Assembly: GCA_021851465.1 (NCBI GenBank)
Contig: JAJZDL010000120.1
Location: forward strand, 1-9,006
Reading direction: 5' to 3'
From: Acidobacteriota bacterium
GTDB lineage: Bacteria; Acidobacteriota; Terriglobia; Terriglobales; Acidobacteriaceae
DNA: 9,006 bases
Each line of letters starts with the position of its first letter. Positions within the stretch are counted from its first letter, which is position 1. Of the stretch, positions 1 through 8,456 are shown in pieces. The notes below the pieces were generated by a model. That model was not told the DNA's origin. It was given only the letters and a program-made list of their open reading frames with translations, and did no database searches. Made by a program: the position numbers and the translations under genes.

Positions 1-1
1 C

Positions 2-319
2 CACTCGGGGGGGTTGCGTCTGACCAGCATCCAGAACCCCACCATATCCGCCTACATCGCCCCCGCGGATGGCTTGGGTGTGCCGCCGGTCGACCTGGGC
101 AACCCAACCGCCGAAGCAGCAGGCCCAACCGCCAGTGGAGGGTTCTTCCCCACCTACGGAGCCGCTAACCTTCAGACCACAGCGGGCGTTGCGTTCTCGC
201 GGACCACATCGCAGGTGCTCGCTCTCCTCTACGGCAGCGTCACAACGGTGGCCGCCTCCGGCACGTCCTCCGGCGGTTTCTTCCCCAGCGGCGTGAACGG
301 TTCCATCAACACCGTCTAG
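2..319 (+). CDS. Ferritin-like domain protein, C-terminal part only (cut by left window edge)
   Basis: The reading frame is open from the first complete codon (position 2) to the TAG at 317-319, so this is the 3' end of a longer gene; a TTG at 14 is internal, not a start. The first visible residues, HSGGLRLTSIQ, align with HAGSVRLACIQ in the fourth ferritin helix of the next gene. The tails of the two proteins also match: both carry a SQVLA.LY stretch and end in SGGFFP.GV.GSIN.V. This is therefore a tandem paralogue of the downstream gene and was probably also exported. The visible His would be the helix-4 metal-ligand candidate. Relative to the next gene it lacks about 180 residues between helix 4 and the conserved tail. 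Ferritin-like membership is inferred through the paralogue, and the substrate is unknown. No terminator is visible between the two genes, so they may be co-transcribed. Confidence 0.72.
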   Translation, partial: HSGGLRLTSIQNPTISAYIAPADGLGVPPVDLGNPTAEAAGPTASGGFFPTYGAANLQTTAGVAFSRTTSQVLALLYGSVTTVAASGTSSGGFFPSGVNGSINTV

Positions 320-406
320 ATCGCGATAAAGACTCCCCCATTTCGACTCCGGCGGCTCCATCCAACCATGACCCAATCTGATCGCACATCTCGCAAGTCT
401 ATTGAC

Positions 407-413
407 AAGGAGG
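407..413 (+). promoter_or_regulatory. Strong Shine-Dalgarno that sets the start of the ferritin-like gene
   Basis: AAGGAGG lies 8 nt before the ATG at 422. An in-frame ATG also exists at 368, but it has no comparable ribosome-binding site, so 422 is preferred. Confidence 0.75.
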
Positions 414-421
414 CCAAGAAA

Positions 422-1966
422 ATGGCCAGCAATAAACTCGAAGTCCTCGATCCCGCGTCAACGGCCGGGAAGCTCAAGAAAATCGTCTCCGGCGTCGAAC
501 TGAATCGAAGGCACTTCATGACTGCCCTCGGGGCTGCGGGCGTCGCTGTCGGCACGGGCCTGGTCTCCACCCCTGTCGCGCGCGCCCAGCAACAGTTGCA
601 GAACGGGTTCAACCAGAATGACGTGCTCAATTACCTGCTCAACATCAAGTTCCTCACGGCGACGCTCTACTCCTACATCGCCACGGGAGCGGATCTTCCG
701 GCTACCTACGCCACCCCCCAACCGACCCTAGGCACAGGCCAGATATACAGCCGGCCTGGCAAAGTCACATTCAGCGGCCCAAACGCCTCCCAGCTCACCG
801 ACATGTTCAACGAGCTGTACTACGATGAGTTGAACCATGTGGTTGATCTGCAGGCAGTCCTCGGAACTGCGGCCCTGCCCAGGACCACTATCAACATGGC
901 GGGGAACTCTGCCCCCAGCAACTCGATCAGCGCTCAAAAGTTCTCAGCGCCCCCTGCCACCGAGACACTCTCTGAAACACAGGCCATTAGCCTCGCCCAG
1001 TATCTGGAAGACCTCAGCGTCACGGCCTTTGCAAATGCCCTCCCCTATCTCACCGGGGCCGGCCTCGCCCTCGCCTCGCAGATCCTCGCCGCCGATGGCA
1101 TCCACGCTGGATCGGTGCGCCTGGCCTGCATCCAGACTCAAGCGCCGTATAACTATTCTGGTACGCAGAACGTCACCTATATTGCGGGAGGCGTTGCGGG
1201 GAGCACTACTCTCTATGCACTACTCAACCTCGCAGATCCCCCACAGGTTGGCTACACCATATCGGCCTCTTTGAGCATACTCCCGCCGAACCCGAACAAC
1301 CCCGCTGTTCCCTCAACGGACTACGGACAACTTGGCTTTGCTGGGTTCGCGACCATCACTGCCATCCCAGGCCCTATTCCAACCTCCTATTTAACAGCTA
1401 GCAACATCGGTGCCCACCACAGCTACATCGTCACTGGCGCCGATACCACCGGGTTGCAGCCAGGAATGCCCGTCGTGGATGGCGGCACGAATGGCAGAAC
1501 CATCGGTACCGGTGGCTCGTACATTACGGCGATCATCACCCCCAGCTCGGGACCGGGCAAACTCGACGGCTCATACGCAATTTCAGCAGGCACGGGAAGC
1601 AGCGGCGGTGGTCACATATCGATCGGGATAACTGCTCTCACTATCTCCACCCCACTACTGCACACCGGGGTCTACACCATCACCAGCATCGGCTTTCTCC
1701 AGGCGGATCCGAATGCTGTCGCACCAGCCGACATCGGTGCAGGCGTTGCCACAACAGGTCCAGAGCCCATCGGAACAAACCCCGTGCCTAAGGGCTTCTT
1801 TGCCACCGCCGGATCGGGCAACACTACTCCAGCTTCGCCCGCCGGTCTGGCCCACGCCCGCACCTTCTCGCAGGTACTCGCCATCCTGTATGCCAGCTCG
1901 ACTCCAACCACCTACTCGGGCGGCTTCTTCCCCATCGGGGTGTCGGGCAGCATCAACGTCGTCTAA
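422..1966 (+). CDS. Tat-exported ferritin-like domain protein with large C-terminal insertion
   Basis: 514 residues from the ATG at 422. The N-terminus has a twin-arginine signal: RRHFM at residues 29-33, a hydrophobic stretch, and a likely cleavage site after VARA near residue 55. Four helical segments of a ferritin-like (Ferritin_2 type) fold follow, at about 64-88, 122-148, 184-210 and 213-238. Candidate metal ligands are E131/E136 and H139 in helix 2, E196 in helix 3, and D225 and H228 in helix 4. Helix 1 reads LNIKFLTATLYSY, with Lys and Thr where family members usually have Glu, so a full di-iron site is doubtful. Residues of about 240-420 are a Gly/Ser/Thr-rich, beta-type insertion absent from the upstream paralogue. 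The tail (about 478-514) is conserved between the two. The protein probably acts folded outside the cytoplasmic membrane; an iron or oxidative-stress role is only inferred. The gene ends before a strong hairpin terminator. Confidence 0.8.
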   Translation: MASNKLEVLDPASTAGKLKKIVSGVELNRRHFMTALGAAGVAVGTGLVSTPVARAQQQLQNGFNQNDVLNYLLNIKFLTATLYSYIATGADLPATYATPQPTLGTGQIYSRPGKVTFSGPNASQLTDMFNELYYDELNHVVDLQAVLGTAALPRTTINMAGNSAPSNSISAQKFSAPPATETLSETQAISLAQYLEDLSVTAFANALPYLTGAGLALASQILAADGIHAGSVRLACIQTQAPYNYSGTQNVTYIAGGVAGSTTLYALLNLADPPQVGYTISASLSILPPNPNNPAVPSTDYGQLGFAGFATITAIPGPIPTSYLTASNIGAHHSYIVTGADTTGLQPGMPVVDGGTNGRTIGTGGSYITAIITPSSGPGKLDGSYAISAGTGSSGGGHISIGITALTISTPLLHTGVYTITSIGFLQADPNAVAPADIGAGVATTGPEPIGTNPVPKGFFATAGSGNTTPASPAGLAHARTFSQVLAILYASSTPTTYSGGFFPIGVSGSINVV

Positions 1967-2020
1967 ACCATTGCCGGACGAACGGCCCAACGCCACAGTC
2001 CGCCCAACGCAACCAAAACT

Positions 2021-2058
2021 AAACTGCCCGCATCCAGTCTTCAGGATGCGGGCAGTTT
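2021..2058. terminator. Hairpin terminator, probably bidirectional, between convergent genes
   Basis: A perfect 15-bp inverted repeat (AAACTGCCCGCATCC at 2021-2035 and its complement at 2044-2058) encloses an 8-nt loop. Read on the plus strand it is followed by TTTGCTTG; read on the minus strand it is followed by TTTAGTTTTGG. It sits 54 bp after the ferritin-like stop codon, and the convergent lipoprotein gene ends 190 bp away on the other side. The T-tracts are interrupted, so efficiency is uncertain, but the stem is very strong. Confidence 0.8.
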
Positions 2059-2112
2059 GCTTGCCCCATTGCAAACCGGAACCCGTCCAAAAACTCTCAT
2101 CCGCTCCGAAGA

Positions 2113-2190
2113 TTCACAAATTGTCACTCTGGGCGCAGCAACAAACCGTCGCGTTGCCTTCGTAGCGCAACGCTCCACGCAATCTGTGAA
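2113..2190. repeat. Nested inverted repeats in the convergent intergenic region
   Basis: The outer arms are TTCACAAATTG (2113-2123) and CAATCTGTGAA (2180-2190), complementary except for one position. Inside them is a 7-bp hairpin, GCGTTGC (2151-2157) and GCAACGC (2167-2173), with a 9-nt loop. No T-tract follows on either strand. It lies in the 3' region of the minus-strand lipoprotein gene, so it may be an mRNA 3'-end structure. The function is unknown. Confidence 0.4.
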
Positions 2191-2247
2191 GGCCTCTCGT
2201 TGGCCCTGAAGATCCCCTGCCAACCCGCTGCCATCCGCACACCCTTC

Positions 2248-3429
2248 TCAATGCGTTGCGGCGATCGCAACCGGGTTCGTCGGGTCGGTTCCCGTCGCGA
2301 TCGATGTGGCAAAGTCCAGCTTTCCCACGGTCGTCGTATCGAAGCTGTACATCGTCAGGTCGGGCGATCCGCCATTGGACGCCGCCAGCAGGTAGTCTCC
2401 GCTGTTGTCCACCGCCAGCGCCGTCACCGAGTTCCCGCTCTGGTACGGCGAACCGCTCAGCGGCGTCAGCGCGCCGCTGCTGGCGATGCTGTATCCCGAG
2501 ATGGTGCCGTCGCCCCGGTTCGCCACATACACGTCCGTGCCCGCGCTGTTCACCACCACCGAGTACGGCTGCGTTCCCGCCGCAAACGGCGATCCAGTCA
2601 CTTCCGCCAGCGCCCCATCCACCCCGATCGAGTACACTGCCGTACCGCCGCCTGGTCCGCTCCGCGCAATGAAGAGATACGTCCCCGCCGCATTCACCGC
2701 CAGCGCATTGTCGGCGTCGTTCGAACTGCCCAGCGTCAACTGCAAAGGGTTGGCGGGAAAGACGCCGGTCGCTGTCTGGAATGGAAAGATCATGTCGCCC
2801 GCCGTACCCAGCGACGTAAACACATACTCCCCGCTGGGGGCCGTGGCAATCGCAATTCCCGTCGGAATGATGGCGGTGTTGGTGGTATTGGGAACGCTGG
2901 CGCCCGTCATCTGGTTCAGCACCAGCGCTCCCGAACTGAGGTTGATCTGGTACTCATCGATCGTCACCGCGGTCGTGGTTGCATCCAGCGCCAGCAACCA
3001 CTGTCCGTCCGGCGATACAACCATTGAGGTCACGGCCTCGATCACTGCGGCAACCGGGCTGTTGTTGTTCAGTTCCGTCAGGGACCCGTCAGAATTGATT
3101 GCATACGCATAGATCGAATTGTTGACCGAGCTCCCCACAAAAAGGAGCGTGTCCGCCGGGTTCACCGTTACCGCCGAGGGCGTGAACGGCAGTGCATACG
3201 GCGAGTTCGTCACCGCCGTCAGGGTTCCCGTGGCCACGGCGAAGCCACTCAGCGTCGGCACACTTGTATTCAGGTCCGCATTGGCAACATACACGTTGTC
3301 GGTCGATCCCGTCGTACTGCCACCACTGCCGGTCGAGGTCCCCGGATAGACCCAGAACCCGGCGCATCCCGTCGCCCCACACAGCGCCACTGCCGCCAAC
3401 GCCAAAACCACTCGCCGAAGCAAACTCAT
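2248..3429 (-). CDS. Lactonase/YVTN-type beta-propeller lipoprotein
   Basis: 393 residues from the ATG at 3429-3427, chosen because it directly precedes a lipoprotein signal: LLRR, a hydrophobic core, then ATGC with Cys22 as the likely lipidated residue. A GGA lies 6 nt upstream and an AAGGA 11 nt upstream; an in-frame start 18 codons earlier would bury the signal. After a Gly/Ser/Thr linker (about 30-44), repeated blades carry motifs such as VYVAN, YAYAINSDGSL, VVSPDGQWLLAL, YLFIARSG and VYVANRGDGTISGYSI, as in the lactonase (PF10282) and YVTN propeller families. The name reflects 6-phosphogluconolactonase relatives; a surface-anchored protein is more likely to have a binding or structural role, and no catalytic activity can be claimed. 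It is separated from katG by an intrinsic terminator, so it probably has its own promoter. A weak candidate is TTGGTT, 17 nt, TAGAGA within 3440-3485 on the minus strand. Confidence 0.8.
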   Translation of the reverse strand: MSLLRRVVLALAAVALCGATGCAGFWVYPGTSTGSGGSTTGSTDNVYVANADLNTSVPTLSGFAVATGTLTAVTNSPYALPFTPSAVTVNPADTLLFVGSSVNNSIYAYAINSDGSLTELNNNSPVAAVIEAVTSMVVSPDGQWLLALDATTTAVTIDEYQINLSSGALVLNQMTGASVPNTTNTAIIPTGIAIATAPSGEYVFTSLGTAGDMIFPFQTATGVFPANPLQLTLGSSNDADNALAVNAAGTYLFIARSGPGGGTAVYSIGVDGALAEVTGSPFAAGTQPYSVVVNSAGTDVYVANRGDGTISGYSIASSGALTPLSGSPYQSGNSVTALAVDNSGDYLLAASNGGSPDLTMYSFDTTTVGKLDFATSIATGTDPTNPVAIAATH

Positions 3430-3513
3430 CGTCGTTCCATTCCTTTTTTTAGGTTCTCTACATTCGACTCTACTCCCAACCAAACATCACCCGCAGGTGT
3501 TGTCTGAATGCGC

Positions 3514-3541
3514 AAAAAAGACGGCCCATCGCTGGACCGTC
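3514..3541 (-). terminator. Intrinsic terminator of katG
   Basis: On the minus strand, GACGGTCC, a 6-nt loop AGCGAT and GGGCCGTC form an 8-bp stem with one G-U pair, followed directly by six T (plus-strand A-run at 3514-3519). It begins 19 bp after the katG stop codon and ends transcription before the lipoprotein gene. Confidence 0.9.
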
Positions 3542-3560
3542 TCTCTCCTTCCCGATGAGA

Positions 3561-5768
<2,208 letters not shown>

Positions 5769-5846
5769 GGATCACCTCTGTCTTCCTGCTGCATTCACTA
5801 CCCAATGTCTTCCGCATCCCATTCACTGCCCATCGCTCAAAACCAC

Positions 5847-5884
5847 GAATGGATTGTCATTCTGCGCGGAATGGATTGTCATCC
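5847..5884. repeat. 14-bp direct repeat at 22-bp period upstream of katG
   Basis: GAATGGATTGTCAT occurs exactly at 5847-5860 and again at 5869-5882. The pentamer GAATG and its complement CATTC alternate with starts at 5847, 5858, 5869 and 5880 (the last is CATCC), exactly 11 bp apart, so the half-sites face the same side of the helix. The block lies 79 bp or more upstream of the katG start. It could be an operator or part of an interspersed repeat. Confidence 0.6.
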
Positions 5885-5930
5885 CGCCCCTGAACGCAGT
5901 GAAGGGGAAGAACCTCCGCATTTCGTCCCG
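5880..5930. repeat. Possible degenerate interspersed intergenic repeat
   Basis: The stretch contains CATCCCGCCCCTGAACGCAG followed by TGAAGGGGAAGAACCTCCGC. It resembles, from memory, the CATTCTGAGCG...GCGAAGAACC type repeats scattered between genes in acidobacterial genomes. CCCCT and AGGGG at its centre can pair as a short hairpin. No other copy is in this window, so the repeat nature is inferred only. Confidence 0.3.
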
Positions 5931-5968
5931 GCAACGAATGAACCATGTCGAGAATGTAGGGGGCCAGC

Positions 5969-6406
5969 CTAGTTCAGCCGTTCCTTCTGCGCCTTGTCCG
6001 CGCGCGCGTCCAGCGGCTTCCGCCCGGCAAACCCCTCCTCCGGTGTGTGCCAGTATCCGATCTTCGTCTCGCCCAGCTTCCAGCACAGCAGTACTTCCCT
6101 GCCATCCATCAGCGACGGAAAGTCCAGCAGCCCCTTCTCCAGGTCCTTTACCAGAACGCCGATCTCCTCCATCTCGGCCAGCGTGTCCCGGGCCTCCTGC
6201 AACGCCTTTTCGCGCTCCGCGCGCCGCCGCGCCGCCTGCGCCACGTTCACATGCATTCCACCCAGCATGAAGATCCGCTGGCTCAGATCCTGCATCTCCT
6301 GCTCCAGTTCGCTGGCGCGCGTTCCCGCCGCCTGCGCTCTGCGCAACAGGGCCTCCACCACCGGCAGCAGTGTCTGGGCCTCGCTCACTGTGAATACTTT
6401 GCTCAA
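5969..6406 (-). CDS. DUF2203 family protein
   Basis: 145 residues from a TTG at 6406-6404. This start is preferred over the TTG at 6412 because GGAG (6418-6415) lies 8 nt before it but only 2 nt before the other. The N-terminal half (to about residue 80) is a Glu/Arg/Ala-rich helical region, probably coiled-coil, starting with FTVSEAQTLLPVVEALL. The C-terminal half has the DUF2203 signature: GVLVKDLEKGLLDFPS, then GREVLLCWKLGE and IGYWHTPEEGFAGR. The family has no established biochemical function that I know of. The gene starts 2 bp after the nadA stop, and its ribosome-binding site lies inside the last nadA codons, so it is almost certainly in the same operon and translationally coupled. The protein has no signal peptide or membrane segment and is probably cytoplasmic. 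Confidence 0.85.
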   Translation of the reverse strand: MSKVFTVSEAQTLLPVVEALLRRAQAAGTRASELEQEMQDLSQRIFMLGGMHVNVAQAARRRAEREKALQEARDTLAEMEEIGVLVKDLEKGLLDFPSLMDGREVLLCWKLGETKIGYWHTPEEGFAGRKPLDARADKAQKERLN

Positions 6407-6408
6407 CG

Positions 6409-7542
6409 TCAAATCTCCAACATGCGTTCCAGCGCCACCCGTGCCCAGTATTTTACGCGCTCATCCACTTGGATGCGGTTCACCACGCGGCCCTCCACCA
6501 GGTTCTCCAGCGCCCACGCCAGGTGCTGCGGCGAGATGCGGTACATCGTCGTGCACAGACACCCCGACTCGTCCAGCGTAATCACCCGCTTGCCCAGCGG
6601 CGCAAACCGCTTCGCCAGCCGGTTCACAAGATGGATCTCCGTGCCCACCGCAAAGCTCGACCCCTCCGGCGCCCGCTCGATCGTCTCGATGATTCGCTCT
6701 GTTGAACCCATTGCGTCCGCCTTCTGGCAGACCTCCCAGCGGCACTCTGGATGCACCACCACCTGCATCCCCGGCTCCTCGCGACGCACCCGGTCCACAT
6801 GCTCAGGCAAGAAGCGCTGATGCACGCTGCAGTGTCCCTTCCACAAAATTATCTTCGCCGCGCGCAGCCGCTCCGGCGTCACGCCTCCATTGATCTGGTA
6901 GGGGTCCCACACCACCATCTCGCTCAATGGAATCCCCATCGCAAACGCCGTATTCCGCCCCAAATGCTGGTCCGGCAGAAATAAAATCTTTCCCGCCCGC
7001 GCAAACGCCCACTCGAAGGCCGCTCGCGCGTTCGACGAGGTACACACCAGCCCGCCCCGTTCACCGCAGAACGCCTTGATCTCCGCTGCGGAGTTCATAT
7101 ACGTCAGCGGCAGGATGCCGGCACCCGCCGTCTCCTTCAACCGTTCCAGCAGCTCCCAGCACTCCTCCACCTGCCCGATCTCCGCCATGTCGGCCATCGA
7201 GCAGCCCGCGTTCAGGTCCGGCAACACTACCTGCTGCCAGGGCCGCGCCAGAATGTCCGCCGTCTCCGCCATGAAGTACACGCCGCAGAAGACGATCGTT
7301 CGCGCATCCGACTCCGCGGCCGCCTTCGACAGCTTGTAGCTGTCGCCGGTGAAGTCCGCAAAGCGGATCACCTCATCGCGCTGGTAGTGGTGTCCCAGCA
7401 CCACCGCATCCGTGCCCAACTTCCGTTTGGCCGCGCGAATGCGCGCGTCCATCGTCTCATCCGGCTGCACCAGGTAATGGTCCAGCGAACACTCCTCACC
7501 CACAGCCTGCACCGGGGGCTCATCCAGCAATAGTCCGTTCAC
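6409..7542 (-). CDS. nadA: Quinolinate synthase NadA
   Basis: 377 residues, in the size range of the longer NadA type. The enzyme condenses iminoaspartate with dihydroxyacetone phosphate to quinolinate, using a [4Fe-4S] cluster, in de novo NAD+ synthesis in the cytoplasm. Recognisable segments are VVLGHHYQRDEVIRFADFTG (near 47-66), LPDLNAGCSMADMA with C114, YMNSAAEIKA, CTSSNA, FLPDQHLG, WKGHCSVHQRF with C238, HPECRWEVC with C267, and SGCLCTTMYRI with C328/C330. By family comparison the cluster ligands should be C114, C238 and one of C328/C330. The start is a GTG at 7542-7540, with AAGGCGGA ending 5 nt upstream as a modest ribosome-binding site. No nadB or nadC is in the window. The leader carries a candidate NAD+ riboswitch, and the gene is followed directly by the DUF2203 gene. 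Confidence 0.96.
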   Translation of the reverse strand: MNGLLLDEPPVQAVGEECSLDHYLVQPDETMDARIRAAKRKLGTDAVVLGHHYQRDEVIRFADFTGDSYKLSKAAAESDARTIVFCGVYFMAETADILARPWQQVVLPDLNAGCSMADMAEIGQVEECWELLERLKETAGAGILPLTYMNSAAEIKAFCGERGGLVCTSSNARAAFEWAFARAGKILFLPDQHLGRNTAFAMGIPLSEMVVWDPYQINGGVTPERLRAAKIILWKGHCSVHQRFLPEHVDRVRREEPGMQVVVHPECRWEVCQKADAMGSTERIIETIERAPEGSSFAVGTEIHLVNRLAKRFAPLGKRVITLDESGCLCTTMYRISPQHLAWALENLVEGRVVNRIQVDERVKYWARVALERMLEI

Positions 7543-7587
7543 AATAGTCCGCCTTCAGTCTCGCCAGCGCGTCCGCATCTGCACAAC

Positions 7588-7713
7588 GCAGAGAAACATT
7601 CGCACCGCGAAACGGGGATGTTGAAAGCAATTTCTGCCAGGGCGTGCAGCGAACTCACATGTGACGACATCAAATTCAACGCCGTCACCCAATCCGCGGG
7701 GGTGTTGCCGCCC
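7588..7713 (-). ncRNA. Candidate NAD+-I riboswitch (nadA motif), two tandem domains, in nadA leader
   Basis: In the minus-strand leader two similar units can be folded. Unit 1 (7713 to 7640) is closed by GGGCG/CGCCC, has the strand AACACCCC, then GAUUGGG, an inner 6-bp hairpin GUGACG/CGUCAC, and GUGAGUUCGC on the return side. Unit 2 (7637 to 7588) is closed by GCAGA/UCUGC, has AACAUCCCC, and returns with GCGAAU. The paired AACA(N)CCCC and GCGAAU-like elements, the two-domain arrangement and the position directly before nadA match what I recall of the NAD+-I class described from Acidobacteria. The conserved bases were compared from memory, not with a covariance model. The strand CUGC (7591-7588) can instead pair with GCAG (7582-7579), a possible switch toward the nadA ribosome-binding site at 7555-7548. 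Confidence 0.65.
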
Positions 7714-7750
7714 ATCTCGTACCGGCACGGCCAGCGGGCCGCACTCTTTC

Positions 7751-7757
7751 TATATTA
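7751..7757. promoter_or_regulatory. AT-rich -10-like element in the nadA/tat intergenic region
   Basis: This is the only strongly AT-rich patch in the divergent region. On the minus strand TAATAT (7757-7752) could be the -10 of nadA, giving a start just upstream of the riboswitch candidate; no good -35 is seen. On the plus strand TATATT (7751-7756) also resembles a -10. Confidence 0.35.
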
Positions 7758-7840
7758 GACGATGCTGGCCCCTTCTACGTTGCATCGATCTTCGCCGCAC
7801 CATGTCGCACACCTCCTCGCAGTCGCAACACCGCGCAATC

Positions 7841-7870
7841 TTGTTTCCCGCCCCGCCCAGGCCGTATCAT
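7841..7870 (+). promoter_or_regulatory. Candidate promoter of the tat genes
   Basis: TTGTTT (7841-7846), an 18-bp spacer and TATCAT (7865-7870) form a plausible sigma70-type promoter. Transcription would begin near 7876-7878, only a few bases before the ATG at 7881, implying a leaderless or nearly leaderless message. This fits the absence of any Shine-Dalgarno before that ATG. Confidence 0.4.
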
Positions 7871-7880
7871 TAGTCCACCT

Positions 7881-8456
7881 ATGCCGGGCTTTGAAGACAG
7901 CGCTGTAATCGTTCTGCTCGCACTCCTGCTCTTCGGTCCGAAGAAGCTGCCCGTGCTCGCGCGCCAGTTCGGCAAGCTGATGTCGGACTTCCGCCGTGCC
8001 TCCTCCGAGTTCCGCACCCAGATGGAGGACGAGCTGCGAATCAGCGAACAGGCCGAGCGACAGAAGCAGATCGCCGCCGCGCCTGCAACAACGCCCGCCG
8101 TCGCATCGGCCGCGACACCCGCCATCGATCCCACGCACCCCCAAGACAATCGCTCCAGCGAGATCGAAGACACCGACGCCGGCCACTACAGCTCTCGGCA
8201 GAACTCCTCGCTCGACTCTGCATTCGAATCCGTTCCCGAATCGACACCCCACTCCGCGCACGAATATCAGGCAGATTCTCCCTTCGATTCCGCGCCCGCT
8301 GCATCCCCATCCGCGCCCCCCATCGCCACCTCCGGCGAGATGAGCATTCTGCCCCCGTCCACCGGCCTGCCCACGCCCCACGCCGCTTCAGCCAACCTCT
8401 CCGCCGCCGCGCCCACGCAACAAGACGCGCCTCACGCCGAGGCCCTCCATGGATGA
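7881..8456 (+). CDS. Twin-arginine translocase subunit, TatA/TatB family (TatB-like)
   Basis: 191 residues from the ATG at 7881. The N-terminus is a short membrane helix (about 7-18) after acidic residues E5/D6, followed by the hinge FGPKKLP (18-24) and a charged amphipathic helix with ARQFGKLMSDFRRASSEFR (about 25-62). This is the standard TatA/TatB layout. The DFRRA..EFR pattern, the long tail and the position directly before tatC favour TatB, but single-gene TatA/B families are hard to separate, so no symbol is given. Residues of about 63-191 are a low-complexity Ala/Pro/Ser-rich, acidic, presumably disordered tail, longer than usual for TatA. The role is to form, with TatC, the membrane exporter of folded proteins bearing twin-arginine signals. 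No Shine-Dalgarno precedes the start. The 3' end overlaps tatC by 8 bp. Confidence 0.85.
   Translation: MPGFEDSAVIVLLALLLFGPKKLPVLARQFGKLMSDFRRASSEFRTQMEDELRISEQAERQKQIAAAPATTPAVASAATPAIDPTHPQDNRSSEIEDTDAGHYSSRQNSSLDSAFESVPESTPHSAHEYQADSPFDSAPAASPSAPPIATSGEMSILPPSTGLPTPHAASANLSAAAPTQQDAPHAEALHG

Noticed and set aside
368..421. Upstream ATG giving an 18-residue longer ferritin-like protein
   Set aside because: There is no ribosome-binding site before 368, while AAGGAGG sits at the ideal distance before 422. The Tat signal is complete from 422.
2200..3112. Overlapping open frames on the plus strand
   Set aside because: They are antisense to the propeller lipoprotein, which has a signal peptide and repeated blade motifs. 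The plus-strand products show no coherent features.
5847..5884. CRISPR array
   Set aside because: Only two copies of a 14-bp unit with an 8-bp gap. That is too short and too few for repeats and spacers, and no cas genes are present.
7661..7873. 70-codon plus-strand frame in the nadA/tat gap
   Set aside because: It overlaps the leader structure on the other strand, lacks a ribosome-binding site and has a low-complexity composition. There is no support as a gene.
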